A stretch of DNA of 6,782 bases from an uncultured Rhodobacter sp. (GTDB lineage Bacteria > Pseudomonadota > Alphaproteobacteria > Rhodobacterales > Rhodobacteraceae). Position 1 is the stretch's first letter. Every line of letters starts with the position of its first letter. Shown in pieces: positions 1 to 5,367 of the stretch. The stretch is taken from NCBI GenBank assembly GCA_937901435.1, contig CALGTJ010000819.1:1-6782 (forward strand), in the 5' to 3' direction. The translations under genes were made by a program, and so were the position numbers. The notes beneath the pieces were generated by a model that ran no database searches, was not told where the DNA came from, and was given only the letters and a program-made list of their open reading frames with translations.

Positions 1-82
1 ATCACTCTCATACCGCAGCCGCCAACCGACCGTGGTGAATAATCCGGGCTAAAGGTTTAGGGGTCTCGTTCACGGTCCCCAC

Positions 83-111
83 TTGACTCCCGGTCACTCG
101 AACCCAGTATT
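83..111 (+). promoter_or_regulatory. candidate promoter of the zinc-ribbon gene
   Basis: A TTGACT hexamer at 83-88 matches the sigma-70 -35 consensus well. A weak -10 follows at a spacing of 16 (CAGTAT, 105-110) or 17 (AGTATT, 106-111). The expected transcript would start near 117 and give a leader of about 30 nt that includes the ribosome binding site at 136-140. The -10 match is poor, as is common in alphaproteobacteria, so this is only a candidate. Nothing else was recognised in 1-82. Confidence 0.3.
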
Positions 112-146
112 TCCGAGTAAAACACTAGGAATGACAGGAGCGTTTG

Positions 147-404
147 ATGCAGTGTCCAATTGATGGAGCCCAACTGGTAATGGCCGACCGTAGCGGAGTC
201 GAAATCGACTATTGCCCGCAATGCTGGGGCGTCTGGCTGGATCGAGGCGAGCTGGACAAGATCATCGAACGCAGCGTCCCCGCCGCCGCGCCGCAGGCCG
301 CGCCTCGTGAATATGACCGCGAGCGGGATCGTGGCTATGACGAGCGCTCTTACAAGAAAAAGAAGCGCGGCGGCTTCCTCGAAGAACTGTTCGATTTTGA
401 TTGA
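147..404 (+). CDS. zf-TFIIB (zinc-ribbon) domain protein, 85 aa
   Basis: This is a small cytoplasmic protein of the TFIIB-type zinc-ribbon family (zf-TFIIB, Pfam PF13453). The motif runs CPIDGAQL (residues 3-10), GVEIDYCPQC (17-26), then GVWLDRGELDKII (28-40), the signature of the family. Cysteines are visible only at 3, 23 and 26; the usual second Cys of the first knuckle is replaced by the IDG stretch, so Asp6 or another residue may complete the site. A linker rich in Ala, Pro, Arg and Asp leads to a KKKK patch (70-73) and an acidic-aromatic end, FLEELFDFD. The ATG at 147 is preferred over the TTG at 144 because AGGAG (136-140) lies 6 nt upstream. It appears monocistronic and ends in a hairpin terminator. 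The family's function is largely unknown; a role in protein or nucleic-acid binding is only inference. Confidence 0.9.
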   Translation: MQCPIDGAQLVMADRSGVEIDYCPQCWGVWLDRGELDKIIERSVPAAAPQAAPREYDRERDRGYDERSYKKKKRGGFLEELFDFD

Positions 405-432
405 AAGGGTGCGCCGGTCCTGCGCACCCTTT
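404..432. terminator. bidirectional hairpin terminator between convergent genes
   Basis: AAAGGGTGCGC (404-414) pairs perfectly with GCGCACCCTTT (422-432) around a 7-nt loop, giving an 11-bp GC-rich stem flanked by A and T runs. It begins at the last base of the zinc-ribbon stop codon and lies 10 nt beyond the stop of the opposite-strand gene ending at 443. The A/T ends of the stem would give a short U run in either direction, so it can serve both genes. No long U tract follows the stem on either side. Confidence 0.75.
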
Positions 433-442
433 GCATAGCCTT

Positions 443-691
443 TTAGTTATCAAAAGGCTGCGCGGTCGTGAACGCACCGGGCATACATGGGTTCAACACG
501 TCGTTAAGCTCGGCTGGCGTTTGAACCCAAGTTGGGTTCGTGCAACCAGGCAGCTTCTTGACCTGCTGATAGACCTGCGCCTTTGGGGCGGGCTTGGTGA
601 TCGCCTTGGTCCGTTTGGCCGGGTCCGCCATGGCAGCGCCAGTGTTGATGAGGATGGTCAGGGCGGTTGCGGTAAAAATTGCTGTTTTCAT
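443..691 (-). CDS. small exported protein of unknown function, 82 aa
   Basis: I do not recognise a family. Residues 1-22 form a typical Sec signal peptide: Lys2, a hydrophobic core (AIFTATALTILI), and an AMA cleavage site before Asp23. The mature part is about 60 residues, starts basic and Pro/Ala-rich (PAKRTKAITKPAPK), and has two cysteines (Cys50 in LPGCTNPTW, Cys69 in LNPCMPG) that could form a periplasmic disulfide. The ATG at 691 is chosen although the frame stays open to 769: GGAG lies 8 nt upstream, and the signal peptide begins directly there. It converges with the zinc-ribbon gene and shares its terminator. A periplasmic location is inferred from the signal peptide alone. Confidence 0.7.
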   Translation of the reverse strand: MKTAIFTATALTILINTGAAMADPAKRTKAITKPAPKAQVYQQVKKLPGCTNPTWVQTPAELNDVLNPCMPGAFTTAQPFDN

Positions 692-1043
692 AATTTTGGC
701 TCCGGGATGTGTGTTTGGGTTAATGGCTCGACGGGATGTCGATGACCAAGACACAGCCCAAACCCCCAATGTCAGGCAATATCGCGGGGATGTTATTGGA
801 TGACAAAAGACAGTTTAAGACGCGAGACCGCGCCCTTGATATTTGACCCCAATGCCGTCGATGCATAGGGTCACGAAAACCAACAAAAGGGACAGGCAGA
901 TGTGGAAATGGGTCTTGGTCTTGGGCGTCGTGACACTTTCAGGATGCGGCGTTTCATTGATACCGTTGATTTGAATTGCTACCAGTGGGACAGCGAGCCG
1001 TGATCTCGCACGATCCAACCGTGTTCTTAGTGGAGTTTTTGAA
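692..1043. other. intergenic stretch with possible micro-ORFs
   Basis: This 352-bp interval separates the divergent exported-protein genes. The only supported coding candidate is the short lipoprotein frame at 900-974. A second micro-ORF, 800-868 (+), would encode 22 residues beginning MTKDSLRRETAPLIF, with GGGGA about 9 nt upstream. Its frame continues open after a single TAG (866-868) down to a TGA at 1001-1003, so it could be chance or a decayed gene. A possible -35 (TTGACC, 843-848) is followed at 17 nt by a poor -10 (TAGGGT). No RNA gene or strong hairpin was seen. Confidence 0.4.
900..974 (+). CDS. possible very small lipoprotein, 24 aa
   Basis: The frame encodes a 24-residue peptide starting MWKWVLVLGVV with a classical lipobox LSGC (residues 13-16), so Cys16 would be the lipidated residue and the mature peptide would be only nine residues (CGVSLIPLI). 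AAGGGA (887-892) lies 7 nt before the ATG, a good ribosome binding site. The size recalls entericidin-like and other tiny envelope lipoproteins, but there is no specific sequence match. An overlapping frame stays open to 1003 and gives protein-like sequence (FIDTVDLNCYQWDSEP), so this may instead be a frameshifted remnant of a longer lipoprotein. It lies 69 bp upstream of the next exported-protein gene on the same strand and could share its transcript. Confidence 0.4.
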   Translation: MWKWVLVLGVVTLSGCGVSLIPLI

Positions 1044-1604
1044 TTGAGAAAAATGTTGGTGTTCGCTCTTTTCTTCGGAGCGTCTGGGGCAAATGGGCAA
1101 CCGGGATCCAGTACGCAATCAGGAACAGGGATTGACGTAAACACCTGCGATACGATCCATTCTGGTGGTCAACTACGCTATAAGAAAACTTACGCGTTTT
1201 ATTTGAACTTCAACAACAATGGGAATGTGACCAAGTATCTGAACAAATTCGACGTTGATTATGCTCAACCCGATATAAAATTCGAAAAGAACGAAAACTC
1301 CAGGAACTGGTACTTCTTAGATGCCGGCGGAAGTTTTGAGTTTTCCAAAGAGGTAAAGGATCGTGGCTACGCAGTCGCGCCAAACTCGGTCATCCGCGCA
1401 ATAGAGGTTGGTCGATACCCCGATTCAGAGAATTTTTGGAATTGGCGTGTGAAAAACAAGGGCAGAGGCGCTGCGGGAACGGAAAAAGATTTCGATTTCG
1501 CGCTAAAATACACTCTGTGGGTAGACACGACCGATACACCGAAGGATCAAACGGATGATGTGCAGGTCGTGTCATGCGTGTTTTATGGCGTTATCGACGA
1601 ATAA
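1044..1604 (+). CDS. exported protein of unknown function, 186 aa
   Basis: I do not recognise a family. Residues 1-18 look like a Sec signal peptide (RKM, then LVFALFFGASG, then cleavage after ANG before Gln19). The mature protein has exactly two cysteines, Cys35 and Cys178, near its two ends, suggesting a disulfide that closes a single domain. Alternating hydrophobic/polar strands (YAFYLNFNNNGNV, FALKYTLWVDTT, VQVVSCVFYGVI) suggest a beta-sandwich. The TTG at 1044 is chosen over the ATG at 1053 because GGAG (1032-1035) lies 8 nt before the TTG and the extra Arg-Lys completes the signal peptide n-region. Codon use is visibly more AT-rich than uvrB next door, with many AAA, AAT and GAA codons, which hints at recent acquisition. 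It converges on uvrB with a 44-bp gap in which no clear terminator was found. Confidence 0.75.
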   Translation: MRKMLVFALFFGASGANGQPGSSTQSGTGIDVNTCDTIHSGGQLRYKKTYAFYLNFNNNGNVTKYLNKFDVDYAQPDIKFEKNENSRNWYFLDAGGSFEFSKEVKDRGYAVAPNSVIRAIEVGRYPDSENFWNWRVKNKGRGAAGTEKDFDFALKYTLWVDTTDTPKDQTDDVQVVSCVFYGVIDE

Positions 1605-1648
1605 CGCAGCCACGACCGATCACAATAGCAGACATAGGGGCGCGGCTT

Positions 1649-3907
1649 TTACCGCTTTCCCCGCGCCCGTCCACCCCGCATCCCGCCACGCCCCAAAGTC
1701 GAGCGGCCCTTAGACGCGACTGCCGCCTCTGACGCCTTTTCGACCGCGTATTGCCGCGCCATGGGGTCGTCCGAGACGGCCAGATCGACCGCTTCCAGCC
1801 GTTTGACCTCGTCGCGCAGGCGGGCGGCTTCTTCGAATTCGAGGTTTTCTGCGGCTTTGCGCATGTCGGTGCGCAGACCTTCCAGCACGGTTTGCAGGTT
1901 GCCCCCGGCCATCGGATTGTCGATGCGCGCGGTGACGCGGGCCATGTCGGTGTCGCCCTTGTAGATCCCGGCCATGACGTCGTCGATGTTCTTCTTGACC
2001 GTCTGCGGCGTGATGCCGTGTTTGACGTTATAGGCGACCTGTTTTTCGCGGCGGCGGTTGGTTTCGCCAAGGGCGCGCTCCATACTGCCGGTGATGCGGT
2101 CAGCATACATGATGACGCGGCCTTCGGCGTTGCGCGCGGCGCGGCCGATCGTCTGGATCAGCGAGGTTTCAGAGCGCAGAAAACCCTCTTTATCCGCATC
2201 CAGAATGGCGACGAGGCCACATTCAGGAATATCCAACCCCTCGCGCAACAGGTTGATCCCGATCAGCACATCAAAGGCGCCAAGCCGCAAATCCCGCAGG
2301 ATTTCAATGCGTTCCAGCGTGTCGATGTCGCTGTGCATATAGCGCACGCGGATGCCCTGTTCGTGCATGTATTCGGTTAGATCCTCGGCCATGCGTTTGG
2401 TCAGGGTCGTTGCAAGGGTGCGGTATCCGGCGGCGGCGACGCGGCGCACCTCGTCCAACAGATCGTCGACTTGCATCTCGACCGGGCGGATTTCGACCTG
2501 CGGGTCAATCAGACCGGTGGGGCGGATGACCTGTTCGGCAAAGACGCCCCCCGATTGTTCCAGTTCCCACGCAGAGGGGGTGGCCGAGACAAAGACCGAC
2601 TGCGGGCGCATGGCGTCCCATTCCTCGAACTTCAGCGGTCGGTTATCCATGCAGGACGGCAGGCGAAAACCATGTTCGGCCAGCGTGAATTTACGCCGAT
2701 AGTCGCCTTTGTACATGCCGCCGATCTGGGGCACGGAAACGTGGGATTCATCCGCAAAAACAATGGCATTGTCGGGGATGAATTCGAACAAAGTGGGCGG
2801 TGGTTCACCCGGAGCGCGCCCCGTCAGATAGCGCGAATAATTCTCGATCCCGTTGCAGACACCTGTGGCCTCCAACATCTCGAGGTCAAAATTCGTGCGC
2901 TGTTCCAGCCGCTGCGCCTCAAGCAATTTGCCCTCGTTCACCAGTTGATCCAGCCGCGTGCGCAGCTCTTGTTTGATGCTGATCATCGCCTGCGCCATGG
3001 TTGGTTTGGGCGTGACATAGTGGGAATTGGCATAGACGCGAATACGCTCAAAGGTGTCGGTCTTTTGCCCGGTCAGCGGATCAAATTCGGTGATCGCCTC
3101 TAGTTCCTCGCCAAAAAAGGACAGCCGCCATGCGCGGTCCTCAAGGTGGGCGGGAAAGATCTCCAGGCTATCGCCCCGCACCCGGAACGAGCCACGCGCA
3201 AAGGCCTGATCGTTGCGTTTGTATTGCTGTCCGACCAGATCGGCCATGACCTGCCGCTGGTCATAGGATTTGCCCACAAGCAGATCCTGCGTCATCGCGC
3301 CGTAAGTTTCGACAGAGCCGATGCCGTAGATACAGGACACCGAGGCCACGATGATCACATCGTCGCGTTCCAGCAGGGCACGCGTCGCAGAGTGGCGCAT
3401 CCGGTCGATTTGTTCGTTAATCTGGCTTTCTTTTTCGATGTAAGTATCAGAGCGTGCCACATAGGCCTCTGGCTGGTAATAATCATAAAAGCTTACGAAA
3501 TACTCAACGGCGTTGTCGGGAAAATAGCCTTTGAACTCGCTGTATAACTGGGCGGCCAGCGTCTTGTTCGGCGCAAGAATGATCGCCGGGCGCTGGGTCT
3601 GTTCGATCACCTTCGCCATGGTAAAGGTCTTGCCCGTGCCCGTCGCGCCCAAAAGAACTTGATTCTGCTCTCCATCCACGATGCCCTGAGCCAGTTCTTT
3701 GATCGCGGTCGGCTGGTCCCCTGCAGGGTCAAAGTCGGTGTGCATCACCAGACGAATACCGCCCTCCAGCTTTTCATGGGTACGCACGTTGGGGGATGAC
3801 CGTTGCGCGATCTTGCGGGACATGATCGGTTCGGGCTGTTTCATGTCTGGCTGCTGTGATTCGGGCATCTCGGACACATGTGGTTCGGAAATCTTGGGTT
3901 TGGGCAT
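1649..3907 (-). CDS. uvrB: UvrB, excinuclease ABC subunit B
   Basis: UvrB is the damage-verifying helicase-like ATPase of nucleotide excision repair. It is loaded by UvrA and then recruits UvrC for dual incision. All hallmarks are present (numbering from the ATG at 3907, 752 aa): Walker A GATGTGKT (87-94), the beta-hairpin region [10 protein letters not shown] (141-150), Walker B-type DESHV (386-390), SATP (441-444), motif [14 protein letters not shown] (550-562), motif VI GRAARN (588-593), and the C-terminal UVR/UvrC-binding helix [16 protein letters not shown] (688-703). The ATG at 3907 is preferred over the in-frame GTG at 3928 because AGAAGGA sits 6 nt before it. Compared with E. coli UvrB (about 673 aa) it has roughly 50 extra N-terminal residues (Pro/Glu/Ser-rich) and a longer basic tail ending [13 protein letters not shown]. 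It is divergent from the complex I subunit gene. Confidence 0.98.
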   Translation of the reverse strand: MPKPKISEPHVSEMPESQQPDMKQPEPIMSRKIAQRSSPNVRTHEKLEGGIRLVMHTDFDPAGDQPTAIKELAQGIVDGEQNQVLLGATGTGKTFTMAKVIEQTQRPAIILAPNKTLAAQLYSEFKGYFPDNAVEYFVSFYDYYQPEAYVARSDTYIEKESQINEQIDRMRHSATRALLERDDVIIVASVSCIYGIGSVETYGAMTQDLLVGKSYDQRQVMADLVGQQYKRNDQAFARGSFRVRGDSLEIFPAHLEDRAWRLSFFGEELEAITEFDPLTGQKTDTFERIRVYANSHYVTPKPTMAQAMISIKQELRTRLDQLVNEGKLLEAQRLEQRTNFDLEMLEATGVCNGIENYSRYLTGRAPGEPPPTLFEFIPDNAIVFADESHVSVPQIGGMYKGDYRRKFTLAEHGFRLPSCMDNRPLKFEEWDAMRPQSVFVSATPSAWELEQSGGVFAEQVIRPTGLIDPQVEIRPVEMQVDDLLDEVRRVAAAGYRTLATTLTKRMAEDLTEYMHEQGIRVRYMHSDIDTLERIEILRDLRLGAFDVLIGINLLREGLDIPECGLVAILDADKEGFLRSETSLIQTIGRAARNAEGRVIMYADRITGSMERALGETNRRREKQVAYNVKHGITPQTVKKNIDDVMAGIYKGDTDMARVTARIDNPMAGGNLQTVLEGLRTDMRKAAENLEFEEAARLRDEVKRLEAVDLAVSDDPMARQYAVEKASEAAVASKGRSTLGRGGMRGGRARGKR

Positions 3908-3948
3908 GGCGATTCCTTCTTTACTCACAAGTTGGTCACTTTTTGTTC

Positions 3949-3965
3949 CTGTTCAAGCAGAACAG
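3949..3965. promoter_or_regulatory. inverted repeat in the uvrB leader
   Basis: CTGTTC (3949-3954) and GAACAG (3960-3965) form a perfect 6-bp inverted repeat around AAGCA, 42 bp before the uvrB ATG. GTTC/GAAC half-sites are the building blocks of LexA boxes, but the spacing here (GTTC-N5-GAAC) fits neither the alphaproteobacterial direct-repeat box nor the E. coli CTGT-N8-ACAG box exactly. It may be an operator or coincidence. Confidence 0.3.
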
Positions 3966-4076
3966 ACCGGACTGCGTCATCTATTCTTTGGTTTTGCTCA
4001 GTTTGAGGCATAGTTTGGCAGAGATGGCCAGCCCGGCGGATGGTCTGCCTGCCTAGGACCTTTCAGGGCGAACCGC

Positions 4077-4091
4077 AAACTGTGACAGTTT
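4077..4091. promoter_or_regulatory. 15-bp palindrome, candidate operator for uvrB
   Basis: AAACTGTGACAGTTT is a perfect palindrome with 7-bp arms about a single central base. It lies just downstream (in the uvrB direction) of the candidate -10 at 4103-4108, within the first 20 nt or so of the predicted transcript, where a repressor could block transcription. The protein that would bind it is unknown; the core ACTGT-N-ACAGT is not a LexA box that I recognise. Confidence 0.4.
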
Positions 4092-4102
4092 TACAATCTA
4101 GG

Positions 4103-4131
4103 ATTGAATTTGCGTGTTTTTATTCTTGCAA
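4103..4131 (-). promoter_or_regulatory. candidate uvrB promoter
   Basis: Read on the - strand, TTGCAA (4131-4126) and TTCAAT (4108-4103) are separated by exactly 17 nt; each matches four of six sigma-70 consensus positions. The predicted start near 4096 would give uvrB a leader of about 190 nt containing both palindromes described at 4077-4091 and 3949-3965. Confidence 0.4.
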
Positions 4132-4173
4132 CAGGGTTAACTCCCGCATAACGTGTATAGGCAAGCAGAGAAC

Positions 4174-4235
4174 AGACCGCTGGCTGCATACGAACCCACC
4201 CCACCCCTCGCTCCTTCGTATGCAGTCAGCGGTCT
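4174..4235. repeat. long inverted repeat (21-bp stem) with C-rich loop
   Basis: The left arm (4174-4194, starting AGACCGCTGG) and right arm (4215-4235, ending CAGCGGTCT) are complementary at 20 of 21 positions. The single exception, G4183 opposite T4226, would be a G-U wobble in + strand RNA but a C-A mismatch in - strand RNA. The 20-nt loop (4195-4214) is almost pure C on the + strand, hence runs of G on the - strand (GGGGTGGGGTGGG). No U tract follows, so it is not an ordinary terminator. It could be a palindromic (REP-like) repeat, a MITE remnant, or the stem of a small RNA. The heptamer GACCGCT at 4175-4181 recurs at 4269-4275, so the right arm has a second potential partner. Confidence 0.8.
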
Positions 4236-4274
4236 AAATCGCTGCGTTTCAGTGGGCCGCGCTGAATTGACCGC

Positions 4275-4304
4275 TTGCGTCACAACCCGCGTTTCTGCGA
4301 TACT
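4275..4304 (+). promoter_or_regulatory. candidate promoter of the complex I subunit gene
   Basis: TTGCGT (4275-4280) and GATACT (4299-4304) are separated by 18 nt. A start near 4311 would leave a leader of about 32 nt containing the AGGAG ribosome binding site at 4331-4335. The long hairpin at 4174-4235 would lie upstream of this start and so outside the mRNA. Confidence 0.35.
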
Positions 4305-4342
4305 CAACCTACCTTGGATCGTAACATAGCAGGAGTCCGCGA

Positions 4343-4654
4343 ATGTCTGCGCGCATCTATCAGCCAGCTCGCACCGCCATGTCGTCGGGCACGGCAAAGA
4401 CCAAGAACTGGGTCTTGGAATTCGCCAGCGATCAAGCCAGAGAAGTCGACCCTTTGATGGGCTGGACCAGCTCTGGCGACACACAGGCGCAGGTTCGATT
4501 GAGTTTTGACAGCAAAGAAGCTGCCTTGGACTACGCTAAGGACAAGGGCATCGAAGCGATTGTCAGCGAGCCAAAGCAACGCAAACCCAACATCCGACCC
4601 GGCGGCTACGGAGATAACTTTGCCACAGGCCGACGCGGTGCCTGGACCCATTGA
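4343..4654 (+). CDS. NDUFS4-like (18 kDa) accessory subunit of complex I, 103 aa
   Basis: This belongs to the ETC complex I subunit conserved-region family, the bacterial counterpart of mitochondrial NDUFS4. It is a peripheral subunit on the matrix/cytoplasmic arm of NADH:ubiquinone oxidoreductase and helps stabilise the NADH-oxidising module. Visible signatures are RIYQPAR (4-10), KNWVLEF (21-27), EVDPLMGWTSS (34-44), the helix DSKEAALDYAKDKGI (56-70), and the C-terminal KPNIRPGGYGDNF...RRGAWTH. Length is normal for the bacterial form, and no mitochondrial presequence is present. AGGAG (4331-4335) lies 7 nt before the ATG. The gene stands alone, away from the nuo operon, as is usual for this subunit in alphaproteobacteria. 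It is divergent from uvrB and followed by tRNA-Arg. Confidence 0.95.
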   Translation: MSARIYQPARTAMSSGTAKTKNWVLEFASDQAREVDPLMGWTSSGDTQAQVRLSFDSKEAALDYAKDKGIEAIVSEPKQRKPNIRPGGYGDNFATGRRGAWTH

Positions 4655-4769
4655 TCAAGGACGCGCCTCTACGGCGGAAGGGCCGATCATTTGCTCAAAG
4701 ACAGGTGTGGGTACGCCCCATGACGCGCTTGCCCAACTTGGCCCAACCGTTTAAACGACCCACAGGGAT

Positions 4770-4846
4770 GCTCCCTTAGCTCAGTTGGATAGAGCAGCCG
4801 ACTTCTAATCGGCAGGTCGAGGGTTCGAATCCTTCAGGGAGCGCCA
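4770..4846 (+). tRNA. tRNA-Arg, anticodon UCU
   Basis: A complete cloverleaf: acceptor GCTCCCT (4770-4776) with AGGGAGC (4836-4842); D stem GCTC/GAGC; anticodon stem GCCGA (4797-4801) with TCGGC (4809-4813) around loop CTTCTAA, anticodon TCT at 4804-4806; T stem GAGGG/CCTTC with loop TTCGAAT; discriminator G and an encoded CCA (4844-4846). It reads AGA and AGG arginine codons. tRNA 3' ends of this type are common integration sites for tyrosine recombinases, and what follows looks accessory. No clear tRNA promoter or U-rich terminator was identified; the 115 bp between the preceding gene and the tRNA hold nothing else that I recognise. Confidence 0.97.
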
Positions 4847-4892
4847 CAAAACCATCTGTGCGTTTTGCCGAGGAAAGCAAAGGCAGCGCCTG

Positions 4893-4908
4893 TGCGATTT
4901 TAATCGCA
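4893..4908. repeat. 16-bp perfect palindrome downstream of tRNA-Arg
   Basis: TGCGATTTTAATCGCA is a perfect palindrome 46 bp after the tRNA and 40 bp before the predicted -35 of the regulator gene. As RNA it could form a 6-bp stem with a 4-nt loop and contribute to tRNA transcript ending, but no U tract follows. As DNA it could be an operator of the neighbouring XRE regulator. The element CTGTGCG-(A)-TTTT is also directly repeated, at 4855-4865 and 4890-4901. Confidence 0.4.
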
Positions 4909-4947
4909 AATGCAGGATTTGTAGATAGAGACGGGCCATAGTGGGAC

Positions 4948-4976
4948 TTGTTTTATTGCTATGTGTTTCCTAAATA
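4948..4976 (+). promoter_or_regulatory. promoter of the XRE regulator gene, probably leaderless
   Basis: TTGTTT (4948-4953) and TAAATA (4971-4976) are separated by exactly 17 nt in an otherwise AT-rich stretch. Transcription would be expected to start at about 4982-4984, on the ATG at 4983. Only a weak AGG (4976-4978) lies before the ATG, consistent with a leaderless mRNA. Confidence 0.5.
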
Positions 4977-4982
4977 GGCAAC

Positions 4983-5345
4983 ATGCAACAGTGCTCCACA
5001 TTCGGCCCCCACATCCGCGCCCTGCGCGAGGCCAAGGCAAAACGGGATCCTGCTTTTTCACTGCGCCAGTTGTCGGTACGGTGTGGGGTAACGCCCTCTT
5101 ACTTGTCCAGGCTAGAGCGTGATGACGTGGCTCCGCCCGGAGAAGAGGTTTTGCGCCGGTTGGCGGGCGAGTTGGACCAGGATGTCGATGTCATGTTGGC
5201 CATGGGCGGCAAGATCTCGACCGATCTGCGCAAGGCGATACTGGCCCGCCCGCAATTGTTTGCTGATGTCATCCGAACTCTGCGCGACATGCCTCAAGAG
5301 GCTGTGCTGCGCCTTGTCCGCGAGGTCCGGGATGGCGACTGGTAG
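4983..5345 (+). CDS. XRE-family helix-turn-helix transcriptional regulator, 120 aa
   Basis: This is a cytoplasmic DNA-binding protein of the Cro/CI (HTH_3) type. The helix-turn-helix lies at about residues 25-62: FSLRQLSVRCGV (helix 2 and turn), TPSYLSRLERD (recognition helix), then a conserved loop (APPGEEVLRRLAGEL). The C-terminal part (GKISTDLRKAILARPQLFADVIRTLRDMP) is helical and has no enzymatic motif; it resembles the dimerisation or effector tail seen in many such regulators. The start has no good ribosome binding site and appears to coincide with the transcription start. The stop is 22 nt before the next ATG, so the two genes form an operon. By analogy with other two-gene XRE modules it probably autoregulates the operon, possibly through the palindrome at 4893-4908; this is inference. 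Confidence 0.85.
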   Translation: MQQCSTFGPHIRALREAKAKRDPAFSLRQLSVRCGVTPSYLSRLERDDVAPPGEEVLRRLAGELDQDVDVMLAMGGKISTDLRKAILARPQLFADVIRTLRDMPQEAVLRLVREVRDGDW

Positions 5346-5367
5346 CCTATCAAACAGGAGAGACACC

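Larger units (their letters stand above)
3954..4179. repeat. imperfect direct repeat, two copies
   Basis: CAAGCAG followed by AACAGACCG occurs at 3954-3969. The same 16 bases recur at 4162-4179 with two extra bases (AG) between the halves. The second copy runs into the left arm of the 4174-4235 hairpin. The intervening DNA is not repeated. Conservation of 16 of 18 positions in one intergenic region suggests a duplicated site or the scar of a mobile repeat rather than chance. Confidence 0.4.
3908..4342. other. divergent intergenic region uvrB / complex I subunit
   Basis: This 435-bp gap has no convincing gene; frames crossing it lack ribosome binding sites and recognisable protein sequence. 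It holds, from the uvrB side: an inverted repeat at 3949-3965, a 15-bp palindrome at 4077-4091, a candidate uvrB promoter at 4103-4131, a long hairpin at 4174-4235 and a candidate promoter for the + strand gene at 4275-4304. No canonical alphaproteobacterial SOS box (GTTC-N7-GTTC) was found. Confidence 0.6.

Noticed and set aside
713..763. GTTTGGG...CCCAAAC inverted repeat upstream of the 443-691 gene
   Set aside because: The arms are only 7 bp with a 37-nt spacer, not distinguishable from chance.
815..1144. 109-codon frame on the - strand
   Set aside because: It overlaps the start of the exported-protein gene and the lipoprotein frame, has no signal or domain, and its translation looks non-native.
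1605..1648. Bidirectional terminator between the exported-protein gene and uvrB
   Set aside because: No stable hairpin with a U run could be seen in the 44-bp gap.
1751..3547. Several long open frames on the + strand opposite uvrB
   Set aside because: They mirror uvrB codon structure, have no recognisable domains or ribosome binding sites, and uvrB is certain.
3908..3928. Upstream GTG start (3928) for uvrB
   Set aside because: The seven extra codons contain the AGAAGGA ribosome binding site that serves the ATG at 3907.
3941..3965. Canonical LexA/SOS box upstream of uvrB
   Set aside because: GTTC and GAAC half-sites are present, but their spacing (GTTC-N2-GTTC, GTTC-N5-GAAC) does not match GTTC-N7-GTTC or other known LexA boxes.
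4137..4484. 115-codon frame on the - strand spanning the hairpin and the complex I gene
   Set aside because: It runs antisense through a confidently identified gene and through the palindrome, and has no family resemblance.
5119..5367. In-frame N-terminal extension of the 341-aa gene to 5119 (total 424 aa)
   Set aside because: The extension lies wholly over the XRE gene in another frame and reads as low-quality shadow sequence rich in Arg, Cys and Trp, whereas 5368 has a strong ribosome binding site at the right spacing.
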